Source: Symsagittifera roscoffensis (taxonomy: Eukaryota; Xenacoelomorpha; Acoela; Convolutidae). Taken from it: 64,000 bases of DNA. A program made the position numbers and the translations under genes. The stretch spans positions 42,843,430-42,907,429 of the forward strand of contig NC_087065.1 of NCBI RefSeq assembly GCF_963678635.1, given 5' to 3'. Under the pieces are notes generated by a model that saw only the letters and a list, made by a program, of their open reading frames with translations, searched no databases and was not told the origin of the DNA. This document shows positions 30,976 through 41,800 of the stretch, piece by piece (position 1 is the first letter of the stretch; the number at the start of each line of letters is the position of its first letter).

Positions 30976-31364
30976 ACATGTTCGTCTAATTCAATTTCAT
31001 ATACTCGCCCAATACTAGATACTAGATAATTGACCAATCAAAATGGTAAAAAGGTGACCGATTTTTCATTTTGATACAGTTAAACGTTGCTACACAAATG
31101 GGAACTTCTGAAGATCACATTTGTCGCTCAGGAGAAAGTTATGAGCTAGTCTTGGCATCACATTAATTTTATACCGCTTTTTTATTTAAAAACTAATCGA
31201 CAATTTTTCTGCGGTAGAAATACCTTGTCTGCATCTGAATCGTACGTGAATTTCTTACCCCTTCCCCCAGCCTTGTTGGTAAACTTCTGTAAAACGCATG
31301 TTTGTTTTTGATAATCGTTTACCGAAGCAACTAATCCATTGAAATGATCAATATCGGGTACAGT

Positions 31365-31789
31365 CAGGGGCGGATCTAGGATTTTTTCGAGGGGGGCGGA
31401 TTTTCAAAAAATTTTTCGAAAATTTTGACGAACGACCTTTTTTTTTGGGTCGACCAAATTGATTTTCCGAGCTCTTCTAAAGCACTATAAAAGGTCCCTG
31501 TTTTGGCAGAATTTTCTGCGCCGCAGGCAAATTTTTGAAAAAACAGGTCAAAAAGCCGTGGAAAATTTTGAAAAATTTTGACAAAAAAATGGCGTTTTTT
31601 TGGCGCGCGCTCCCCCTCAAAGTTAGTATATATTAGCGCCAAAGGCGCCTTTAGAAAAATTTTAGGGTCGGTCGGCAAAAATGGATTTCTTAAAAAGTAC
31701 CAAAGGGGGGACCCTTTGGGTCGGCAGGGGGTCGAATCCCTGAGGGGGGGGGAGCGTCCCCCCCCCACGCCCCCCTAAATCCACCCCTG
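31365..31789. mobile_element. 425 bp hAT-like MITE
   Basis: The left end CAGGGGCGGATCTAGG and the reversed right end CAGGGGTGGATTTAGG are terminal inverted repeats. They are flanked by an 8 bp target duplication with one mismatch (GGTACAGT at 31357-31364, GGTAGAGT at 31790-31797), the length made by hAT-superfamily transposases. The ends are G/C-homopolymer rich. An ORF through it on each strand is a by-product of the repeat and not a gene. Confidence 0.85.
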
Positions 31790-31797
31790 GGTAGAGT

Positions 31798-33002
31798 TAT
31801 TATGTCCGCTATTGCAATTATCAAAAAGTGTAAAAACAAAGAAATAAAAAAAAACATTTTACTGGTGCAACGGAAATTTTCAAAAAGTGGGCAAAAACAT
31901 TTCTATAGTTTGCTTAAAATGAGTCTGGAACTAGAAATTGCATTAGTAACTTTTTGGAAGCATCTTTAGATAGTATTCTCAATTAGGTTTAACTTCAGGG
32001 AAAATATAACAAGATTCTATCAACAATAGCAATTCTTCTAATCACAGCCGCTTTTCTCGGAAATTGTTCAAGTAATTTGCACTATTTTTGTTCAATTATT
32101 TTATCCCTAGCAGTGCTGACTTTAAAAAGCGTATCTTCCTGTGTCACAACTGTTCACGAGATTTACGTGAGTGTCGTTCAAATTCACATAAACTCAAGGG
32201 GTTTCTCGACCAGCCATTTTTGGTAGAAATCTGACATCTGTCATCAAGACTCACCTTCATCCCTTCTTCCCACCAAATAACTGCGATAAAAACTTTTGCT
32301 AATTATGACGTTTTTTGTCGTACGTAACTTCGCTTTGATGCAAAACGCCCGCTCGATGCCCAAATCTCTCACAGGTTCCTAGTCGGATACATAAATTATC
32401 CAATGAGAAACGTTTACTTTTGGACTTAAAATGGCTGAAAAAGGTGCCGGATATCAAGCCGACCAAACTTCAAGCCAAACCGTAACATTAGGGACTTCAT
32501 GCCAAACATTTTGTCACAAAGTCACGAAACATGGTTAATTTGAGAAAGACATCGAATAAACTCTCAGTTTCATGTGCTTTTTATAGCATTTACTGGCTGT
32601 TTCGTAAATTTAGAGTCGCCTAGTTGATGTATATGAATTACATGGAAAATTTAAAACATTGTTGAAGGTTTTTTTCATGTGATCAATTTATGCTCAAAAT
32701 CTGGCTGATATAAATATCTGATGCCATTCCTTCCGGGGTCAGCAAATTGCATGAAAGGTCTATGACTAGTGATTTATCATATATGGAAATTGTATGAACA
32801 GCATTTTTCCATAAACCAAACATAACTGATTTTTTACTTTTTTGTTTCTCAAATATTTTGGTTGTGTTCGTAACCGAACACAAATGACAAAATCTTGGTT
32901 ACTCAAATTAGAGTAAGCAAAGGTTTGACAGTCTCGCATTAAAAATGCATTTGAAGCAGCCTGAAATGTCTTAATTCTATCTTCCACAAACTTTAAAACG
33001 AA
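31798..33002. other. Gene-poor DNA grading into inverted-repeat cluster
   Basis: No gene recognised. From about 32690 the sequence carries pieces (CATATATGGAAATTGTATGA, GGTTACTCAAA) that recur inverted at 33690-33920, so it belongs to the nested inverted-repeat cluster that follows. Confidence 0.5.
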
Positions 33003-34367
33003 AGCCCGAGTTGACCTTCATAGACCAAAAATGCTAATCATACAATTCCATTAACTAATCTATGAAAAACACTGGTCTTACAAATTTCATATTTTTTGGG
33101 AAAATGGTGCCATTGAAATTTCGAAGAACATTTTTCTTGTTTTTGCATAAAATATGGTGTATCGTACTAAATAAAAAAGAAAAACTTTTTGTCAAAAAAA
33201 TGCTAATCTTACAACTTCCATATATGGAAACTGTATGACTATTATTTTTTGATGGCGAGAAAAAAAATTTTTCCAAGTAGTTTTGAATTTGCCCCAAAAT
33301 CTTTTTTTGCTTTTTTAACCGCAAATCGAGTTGTGTACTCAAACAAACATTTTTCAAAAAAATTTTTGCCTGCAAAATTTAATTTTTTGTGTGTATAACG
33401 TAGTCCTGGATACACTAATAATGAATTTTTTTTTCCTTTTTGCGTAATAATTCTTTCAATAACACTAAAAACGACTATTTTGTTTTATATGGCATGTTTA
33501 TGCATGCATTGATTGATCATTTTCTCATAAATTAAAAATTCAATTTTTACAAGTATTCATCATTGAACATTTTCGCCAAAAATTTTTAAAGGTTTGATAC
33601 TTTCCTTATATGATTTGTGTAAGACAGAGTTCCGGCATTTCAGGCCAAATCCAGAGAATTTTGAATGCGAGACGGTCACATCTTTAGTGGTTACTCTACT
33701 TTGAGTAACCATGGTATTGTCACTTCCCAAAAACTTTTTAAAAATTAAAACATAAAAAATCAAAATTTTTGGTTTATGGAAGAAAGCAAGTCATTCAATT
33801 TCCATATAAGAAAAATCATTAATCATAGACCTTTCATGTAATTTGCTGTACTTTGGAATTGCATGAAAGTGCATGATTAGCTTTTTTATATATGAAAATT
33901 GTATGATTCGCATTTTTGGTAAACCCGGGAGTGTCAAAATTTTAAAATTTGGCAAAAAGTTTCAATGATGATTGCTTTTAAAATTTGAATTTTAGAATAA
34001 TTATCAAGCAAAAATGAAAAAATCCATTATTAGTGTATCCAGGAATACGCTATGCACACGAACAATTAAATTTTGCAAACAAAAAAAAATTTTGTGGTAG
34101 TTTCAAAATTACATGGAAAAGTTTTTCTTGCTGCCATCAAAAAAATACTAGTCATACAATTTGCATATATGGAAATTGTATGACTAGCATTCTTTTTTAT
34201 TTTGTACGATACTCTATTTTATGCCAAAATAAGACTTAAGTTCTTCGAAAATTCAATTGCACCATTTTTGCAAATTGTATGAAAATTGTATGACTCGTAT
34301 TTTTTATATACTTAGTTTATGGACTTTTATGATTAGCATTTTTGGTCTATGAATGTCAATCCGGGCT
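33003..34367. repeat. 1.36 kb inverted-repeat (foldback) element
   Basis: The outer ends AGCCCGAGTTGACCTTCATAG and the inverted CCGGGCT end at 34367 are matching termini. The arms (about 33003-33430 and 34020-34367) share landmarks in inverted order, e.g. GGTCTATGAA, TGCTAATCATACAATT, and GTATCCAGGA near the inner ends. The centre contains further inverted copies of the TATATGGAAATTGTATGA motif. No transposase ORF. Confidence 0.7.
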
Positions 34368-34635
34368 ACGTCATAAATAACTCCTATTATGGACTAAATT
34401 TACCTAAAATTTTGAAAATTAACTTTTTACAGATGAAAATTGGCGTTTCGAGGTTTTAATCATGTTCGAAGCTCGGCTTGTTGTCCTAGACCCGGCTGAA
34501 AGTACTGATAAAGACATACATTTAATCACGAAAGCAAAATATCGCAAGTTTTGAATTTGAAAATTTATCAGATGTTTAAATATTGTGGTTGTACTTGCTG
34601 CAGTATGAGACAAGTTAAGGTAATTTGATTTGCAA

Positions 34636-34646
34636 ATATATACTAT
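34636..34646 (+). promoter_or_regulatory. TATA-like element upstream of the GTPase gene
   Basis: AAATATATACT about 50 bases upstream of the ATG at 34692. A plausible core promoter if the 5' UTR is short; transcription start unknown. Confidence 0.3.
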
Positions 34647-34691
34647 AGATTTGCCCATGCAAACGTTAACTTTAATCAAAGTTGTACTTCT

Positions 34692-35990
34692 ATGGCGCAG
34701 TTAAACGATGGTAGAGCGCGTTTGAAACAAGATGCGGAGAATTTCAACAAAATCAGACAGGAACTACAAGGCGATGCGTTGTACAATGTACTGGACGCTG
34801 ATCTGAATGAGTTCCGCAACCAGAGAATCAATATCGCTATCATTGGTATGAAGAAACATGGAAAGAGCTCCCTGACGAACGCTTTGATCGGGAAGAACCC
34901 TCAAGATCAAGGGGCAGCAGAAGTTCGAGACTTCCTCACTGTAGAAAGAGAGCCGGATCCCTTCAGAATACCCAATAACGAATTGATGACTATTTGGGAT
35001 ATTTCCGGGAAACGAGAGGAAGATGATAAAACTTACATGGACAGAATTGGGAGCGATCGTTATAATTACGACATGTATCTTATTGTATTAAAAGAAGACT
35101 TTACTAAATCAGCAAAATCGATGATCTCTAGGATAATCGAATTGAAAAAGAAGTTTATGATTGTTCGAACTCATATAGACGTCAATGAACTAAACGCAGC
35201 AAACTACGGAGGAAACGCACAAGGTGCCACAGAAATAGTTCGTACAGCATTGCTTGAACAAATCAGAGCACACTTCCCAGAAAATTTGAACGAGATTCAC
35301 TTATATCTTGTGAACAGTTATGACAGGGGAGGACATGATTTCGTAGCTCTTCAGCGGGACTTAATCAGATTTGCTCCGGCGGCTAAGCAAGAGGCTATGA
35401 TTTATGCCATCAACGCTGCAGGGGAGGAATTAATTCAACAAAAGTATTGCAGATTACGCAAAAGGATTCCGACGGTATCTAGGAAAGCCGTTCTGAGTAG
35501 CAGTATTCCGATTGTTGATAGAGTGTTTTTTGATTCTCTTGAAGTTATAATTGCAGAAGAAATCATGCAATACCTGGATGTTTTTTGCATCTCCAAAACA
35601 CAAGTTCACAGTTTCGAGCTAAGACACAACATGGGAGGTCTGGAGGATCTCATGAAACATCAGGCAAGTGGACTTACCGAAGAGATCCGCGAAAAAAGTG
35701 CAACCGCTCGAATCGATCCAACCGTGAATCGAGGAAATGTTGCAAGCCAGGCTGCAATTGGCGCTGGCGTAATTGCATGCGCAAGCCGTTCCTTGCCACC
35801 GGCGATCAGAGTTGCGTCTGGCTTTTTGGCAATTCTGGTTGCAGCTGTCTCTAGTAATTTCGTTTCCTCTCCCAAACTGGAACAAATTTTAACTGAATCT
35901 TTGGACCAATGCAAATTACTCGCGCTTGAAAAAGAGAAAGAGTACCAAAGAGCTAAGCGAGGTGCAAATCACAACTATGTAGATGTTTAG
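34692..35990 (+). CDS. IRG-like (immunity-related GTPase family) protein
   Basis: 432 codons, single exon, standard stop TAG. A helical N-terminus is followed by a GTPase domain: P-loop GX4GKS at residues 52-59 (GMKKHGKS), switch threonine around T83, DISG (DxxG) at 103-106, and a guanine-specificity motif RTHID with D163, where vertebrate IRGs have RTKxD. The C-terminal half is helical with a hydrophobic, alanine-rich stretch near residues 355-390 that could touch membranes, ending in a charged tail. Length (about 400-430) and motif order fit the p47/IRG family of GTPases, which in vertebrates act on vacuolar membranes in cell-autonomous defence. Lys-to-His in the T(K)xD motif is unusual. 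Base composition is less AT-rich than the surroundings. AATAAA lies 176 bp past the stop. Dynamin-like or septin-like GTPases are alternatives but fit less well. Confidence 0.8.
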   Translation: MAQLNDGRARLKQDAENFNKIRQELQGDALYNVLDADLNEFRNQRINIAIIGMKKHGKSSLTNALIGKNPQDQGAAEVRDFLTVEREPDPFRIPNNELMTIWDISGKREEDDKTYMDRIGSDRYNYDMYLIVLKEDFTKSAKSMISRIIELKKKFMIVRTHIDVNELNAANYGGNAQGATEIVRTALLEQIRAHFPENLNEIHLYLVNSYDRGGHDFVALQRDLIRFAPAAKQEAMIYAINAAGEELIQQKYCRLRKRIPTVSRKAVLSSSIPIVDRVFFDSLEVIIAEEIMQYLDVFCISKTQVHSFELRHNMGGLEDLMKHQASGLTEEIREKSATARIDPTVNRGNVASQAAIGAGVIACASRSLPPAIRVASGFLAILVAAVSSNFVSSPKLEQILTESLDQCKLLALEKEKEYQRAKRGANHNYVDV

Positions 35991-36165
35991 CATCATGAAC
36001 TTGCGATGTTTCTCAGCCCTTAACTAGATTTAGTTTAACTGATATAGTTGTATATTATTATTTTGGAAACAGATTACAGCTAATGCTCATTCCACTAATT
36101 CGCTTATACGGCTTTTTCCTTCAATTAACGGGCTCTGGGTTTTAGTTTTGAAAAAGCGTTGCTCA

Positions 36166-36171
36166 AATAAA
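36166..36171 (+). terminator. Polyadenylation signal of the GTPase gene
   Basis: AATAAA 176 bases downstream of the TAG stop, first such hexamer after the gene. Confidence 0.45.
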
Positions 36172-36657
36172 AATTTCCCTACCAACAATTTTGAGAAGGA
36201 TCGCTCAACGTCGCAAACTTTCAAGTGGTACACAAACAATTTCAGTTAGGCTTGTATCTTTTTCCAATTTCCAATCACATGGTTTAATGGTTCATGCATT
36301 TGCCACAATGGTGAAATTTTACTATCAGCAAGATTGCGAAGTCCATGCATGGCAATAAATTTGAATCATTTTTGGAAACATGTGTCTCAGAGAATCAGCG
36401 TATCCCGGGTTGAGCTCACATTGAAAATTAGCGATAAAAAATGAAAGAAAACATCGATCGCCATCGATGAATTATCAATGTTCATTGCCACAATAGGAAA
36501 TTTTATCGATGGATTATCGCTAATTCAGCGCTGGAAAAATTATCAATTTCTTATCGATGAAACAGCAATAAATCATGGATGATGTAAAATGTTTATAACG
36601 CTCTGAACTTTGGTTGAAAATTGAATTAAATACGGAAATAAAAACTAAATTAAACAA

Positions 36658-37190
36658 GATTGCTCGTATCAGGGCGAAGCCCTGAATGTTCCGACTGCCT
36701 TTTAAGGTATTATGGAGCAGTAATAACATTAAAAAGAAAATGTATTAAAATAAAATGAAAAATTTTTTTTCTAAAATTTGAATTTTTTAAATGAAAATCA
36801 TCCCCCCACACGCCATATAAAGTACAAAAGGATAGACTTCAATCCTTGTAACAAATCAATTATGGCAAATAAGCTTCGTTCAACCAATTTGGAACGATTT
36901 CTAAGACGGATTAAATCTCCGCTTACGCGTTAATTGCGCGAATTATATCGCGCGTTAATTGTCTCAAATTGGTCAAAATGGCCAAAATGGCAATATTTAA
37001 ACCCGCATAGCTTTACGAAAAATGATCACAGGTGAAATATCTTTTCAAAATTAAGCTCAGGACAACAATGCTTTTTGAATGATATAAAAAAATTCCGTCA
37101 AAAATGGCTAGTTAAAAAGTCGAAATTTGTCTGAAGAAAAAAAAACCCACCCCGAGCACAAATATTCCGTTACTTTCGTACCGAAAGTCG
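36658..37190 (+). repeat. Solo arm of the foldback element, well preserved
   Basis: Full-length arm of the 23295-25267 element: starts AGATTGCTCGTATCAGGGCG and ends TTCGTACCGAAAGTCG, with all internal landmarks. It has no partner arm nearby. Confidence 0.85.
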
Positions 37191-38516
37191 GAACAACTAG
37201 ACTTCACAAATGTACAATTAAAAATTCAATAAAGCGAATGATTGGCTGAATGCATAGCTAAGTAATTGAAATTATCCAAGTTTTATGATTCAACTTGAAG
37301 CAAAAAAGACGTCATTTGCTCAACGCCGAGTGAGTTCTGATTCTTCAAGTAACAGTAGTCCGAAAATTTGGAATATTTCGATTCTCCGAAAACAGTCCTC
37401 GGCAGATTCGCAGTCGATAGCATAGTTTGCTCAACAAAGTGTTACACCTGAAATAAAAACTCAAACGACTATTTTAACTCAAAACAAGACACGTGACAAA
37501 ACTTTTTTTTCAAAACGAAAATTTGAAGAAAAAAAATTCGATTGGAGTTTAATGTAATTATAATGGCTATTTTTATTTTTGAAATAAAAACTCAAATCCG
37601 CAACAGATGAAAATTCGGAAAATTAGTCGCGGCGGTTAAAAAAATAAGTCGCAGTGGTCTAAAAATTTATTGCAGTATGGTTGAAAAGATAGCCGCGGCA
37701 GTCAAAAAAATCGTCGCGGCATGGTCGAAAAATTAGCCGCGGCGGTCAAAAAAATAGTCGCGGCGTCGAAAAAAATGGTCGCAGCTAGATCAAAAAATTA
37801 GTCGAAGCGGTCAAAAAAATAGTCGCGGCGAACAAAAATTAATCGCGGCGGTCAAAAAATTTGACGCATGATGGTCGAAAAATTAGGCGTGGCGGTCAAA
37901 AAACTCGTCGCGGTGGTCAAAACATTCGTCGTGGCATGGTCAAAAAAAATAGTCGGCGCGGTCAAAAAATTAGTCGCGGCGTTCGATAAATTAAAAAAAT
38001 TCGTCGCGGCGGTCAAAACATTCGTCGTGGCATGGTCAAAAAAATAGTCGGCGCCGTCAAAAAATTATTCGCGGCGGACAAAAAAATTGACGCAGGATGG
38101 TCAAAAAAATAGTCGCGGCTGTCAAAAAAAATTGTCGGGGCATGGTAAAAAAATTAGTCGGAGCGGTCACAAATTAGTCGCGGCGGACAAAAAAATTGTC
38201 ACGGCGGTCAAAAATTTGACACGGGATGGTCAAAAAATTAGGCGCGGCAGTCGAAAATTTCGTCGCGGCAGTTGGAACATTAATCGCGGCGGAAAAAAAA
38301 TTCGTCGCGTCAGTCAAAAAAATAGTTGCGGTATGGTCCTCAAATAAGTCGCAACGGTCAAATAATTCGTCACGGCGGTCGACAAATTAGTCGCGGTGGT
38401 CAAATCAGCAACAGAAAAAAATTCGAAAAATTAGTCGCGGCATTCAAACAATTAGTCGCGGCGGTTAAAAAAATAAGTCGCAGTGATCGAAAAATTACAA
38501 AACTCTGGGAGTTCGA

Positions 38517-38652
38517 AATTTGCTAATATGATCTGATCTTCCTCAGGATCTTATTATGCACGAAGTAAAGAATATGTTTTTGATTCTGAAAGCGTAACGG
38601 AGTTGCTCATGTGTGTCAATAAATTTCGCTTTGCAAACTTGTTGCTAATTTT
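38517..38652. other. Unique-sequence interruption in the satellite
   Basis: About 135 bp without the 21 bp motif (contains GATCTGATCTTCCTCAGGAT), flanked on both sides by array units. It could be a small insertion or a remnant of the ancestral locus. Confidence 0.7.
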
Positions 38653-39699
38653 GCGGCGGTCAAAAACTTTGACGCGGGGTAGTCGAAAAATTATCCGCGG
38701 CGTTCAAAAAAATCGTCGCGGCAGTCAAAAAATTAGTTGCGGTATTGTCCACAAATAAGTCGCAGCGTTCAAAAAAATCCTCACGGTGGTCGACAAATTA
38801 GTCGCGGCGGTCAAATCGGCAACAGATAAAAATTCGAAAAATTAGTCGCGGCGTTCAAAAAATTGCAAGGATGAAAAATTAGTCGCATCGGTCAAGAAAT
38901 TTGCCGCCGCATGATCAAAAAAAAGTCGTGGCGGATGAGAAACTAGCCGTGTCAGTCAAGAAAGTAGACGCGGCGTTCCAAAAAAAAAACACGTCAGAGC
39001 AAGGTCAAAAAGTTGTATTAGGCGGTCAAAAAATTAGTCGCGGCGGTCAAAAAATGAGTTGCGGCCTTGAGAAAACTTGACGCCGGGTGGTCAAAAAATT
39101 AGGCACGGTGGTCAAAAACTCGTCGCGGCAGTTGAGACATTAGCCACGGCGGTCAAAAAACTCGTAAAAAATTGTCGGGGCATGATCGAAAAATTAGTCA
39201 CAGTGGTCGAAAAAAAATCGCGGCAGACAAAAAAATCGTCACGGCATGGTCGAAAAATTAGTCGCAGCGGTCAAAAAAATAGTCGCGGCGGACAAAAAAA
39301 TCGTCGCAGCGGTCAAACAATTCGTCGCGCCTTGGTCAAAAAACTAGCCGCGGCGGTCAAAAAAATAGTCGCGGCTGTCAACAAAATCGTCGCGGCATGG
39401 TCAAAAAAGTAGTCGCGGTGGACACAAACTCGTCGCGGCAGTTGAGACAATAGCCACGGCGGTCAAAAAACTCGTAAAAAATTGTCGGGGCATGATCGAA
39501 AAATTAGTCACAATGGTCGAAATAAAAGTCGCGGCAGTCAAAAAAATCGTCACGGCATGGTCGAAAAATAAGTCGCAGCGGTCAAAAAAATAGTCGAGGC
39601 GGACAAAAAAATCGTCGCAGCGGTGAAACAATTCGTCGCGCCTTGGTCGAAAAATTAGCCGCGGCGGTCAAAAAAATAGTCGCGGCTGTCAACAAAATC

Positions 39700-41800
39700 G
39701 TCGCGGCATGGTCAAAAAAGTAGTCGCGGCGGACAAAAAAAATAGTCGCGGCGGTCAAAAAATTCGTCGCGGTGGTCAAAATTTTTGTCGTGGCATGGTC
39801 AAAAAAATAGTCGCCGCGGTCAAAAAATAGTCGCGGTGGTCGATAAATTAAAAAAACTCGTCGCGGTGGTCAAAACATTTGTCGTGGCATAGTCAAAAAA
39901 ATAATCGGCGGCGTCAAAAATTTTTTCGCGGCGGACAAAAAACGTCACGGCGGTCAAAAAAATTGATGCAGGATGGTCAAAAAATTAGTCGGAGCGGTCA
40001 AAAATTAGTCGCAGCCGACAAAAAAATTGTCACGGCGGTCAAAAAATTTGACGCGGGATGGTCAAAAAATTAGGCGCGGCGGTCGAAAATTTCGTCGCGG
40101 CAGTTGGAACATTAATCGCGGCGGAAAAAAATTAGTCGCGTCACTCAAAAAAATAGTTGGGGTATGGTCCACAAATTAGTCGCAACGGTCAAAGCAATCC
40201 TCACGGTGGTCGACAAATTAGTCGGGGTGGTCAATTCGGCAACAGATAAAAATTCGAAAAATTAGTCGCGGCGTTCAAAAAATTGCCGCGCCATGGATGA
40301 AAAATTAGTCGCATCGGTCAAAAAATTCGCCGCGGAATGATAAAAAAAATAGTCGCGGCGGTTGAGAAACTAGCCGTGTCAGTCAAGAAAGTAGACGCGG
40401 CGGTCCAAAAAAAACACGTCAGAGCAAGGTCAAAAAGTTGTATTAGGCGGTCAAAAAATTAGTCGTGTCGGTCAAAAAATGAGTTGCGGCCGTCAGAAAA
40501 CTTGACGCCGGGTGGTCAAAAAATTAGGCACGATGGTCAAAAACTCGTCGCGGCACCTGAGACATTAGCCACGGCGGTCAAAAAATTCGTAAAAAATTGT
40601 CGGGGCATGATCGAAAAATTAGTCACAGTGGTCGAAAAAAAAGTCACAGCAGACAAAAAAATCGTCACGGCATGGTCGAAAAATTAGTCGCAACGGTCAA
40701 AAAAATAGTCGCGGCGGACAAAAAACTCGTCGCAGCGGTCAAACAATTCGTCGCGCCTTGGTCGAAAAATTAGCCGCGGCGGTCAAAAAAATAGTCGCGG
40801 CTGTCAACAAAATCGTCGCGGCATGGTCAAAAAAGTAGTCGCGGCGGACAAAAAAAATAGTCGCGGCGGTCAAAAAATTCGTCGCGGTGGTCAAAATTTT
40901 TGTCGTGGCATGGTCAAAAAAATAGTCGCCGCGGTCAAAAAATAGTCGCGGTGGTCGATAAATTAAAAAAACTCGTCGCGGTGGTCAAAACATTTGTCGT
41001 GGCATAGTCAAAAAAATAATCGGCGGCGTCAAAAATTTTTTCGCGGCGGACAAAAAACGTCACGGCGGTCAAAAAAATTGATGCAGGATGGTCAAAAAAT
41101 TAGTCGGAGCGGTCAAAAATTAGTCGCAGCCGACAAAAAAATTGTCACGGCGGTCAAAAAATTTGACGCGGGATGGTCAAAAAATTAGGCGCGGCGGTCG
41201 AAAATTTCGTCGCGGCAGTTGGAACATTAATCGCGGCGGAAAAAAATTAGTCGCGTCACTCAAAAAAATAGTTGGGGTATGGTCCACAAATTAGTCGCAA
41301 CGGTCAAAGCAATCCTCACGGTGGTCGACAAATTAGTCGGGGTGGTCAATTCGGCAACAGATAAAAATTCGAAAAATTAGTCGCGGCGTTCAAAAAATTG
41401 CCGCGCCATGGATGAAAAATTAGTCGCATCGGTCAAAAAATTCGCCGCGGAATGATAAAAAAAATAGTCGCGGCGGTTGAGAAACTAGCCGTGTCAGTCA
41501 AGAAAGTAGACGCGGCGGTCCAAAAAAAACACGTCAGAGCAAGGTCAAAAAGTTGTATTAGGCGGTCAAAAAATTAGTCGTGTCGGTCAAAAAATGAGTT
41601 GCGGCCGTCAGAAAACTTGACGCCGGGTGGTCAAAAAATTAGGCGCGATGGTCAAAAACTCGTCGCGGCACCTGAGACATTAGCCACGGCGGTCAAAAAA
41701 TTCGTAAAAAATTGTCGGGGCATGATCGAAAAATTAGTCACAGTGGTCGAAAAAAAAGTCACAGCAGACAAAAAAATCGTCACGGCATGGTCGAAAAATT
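39700..41800 (+). repeat. Higher-order repeat pair, 1115 bp period
   Basis: Blocks starting near 39705 and 40820 are practically identical, including shared irregular units such as TAATCGGCGGCGTCAAAAA and GATGCAGGATGG. This marks a very recent tandem duplication within the satellite. Confidence 0.85.

Noticed and set aside
31376..31778. Overlapping 130- and 66-codon ORFs on opposite strands
   Set aside because: Fall inside the hAT-like MITE, low complexity, shaped by its G and C runs.
34692..35990. Dynamin-like or bacterial-type GTPase for this gene
   Set aside because: Length, position of motifs and RTxxD context fit IRG better, and nothing suggests bacterial DNA around it; kept as a lesser alternative.
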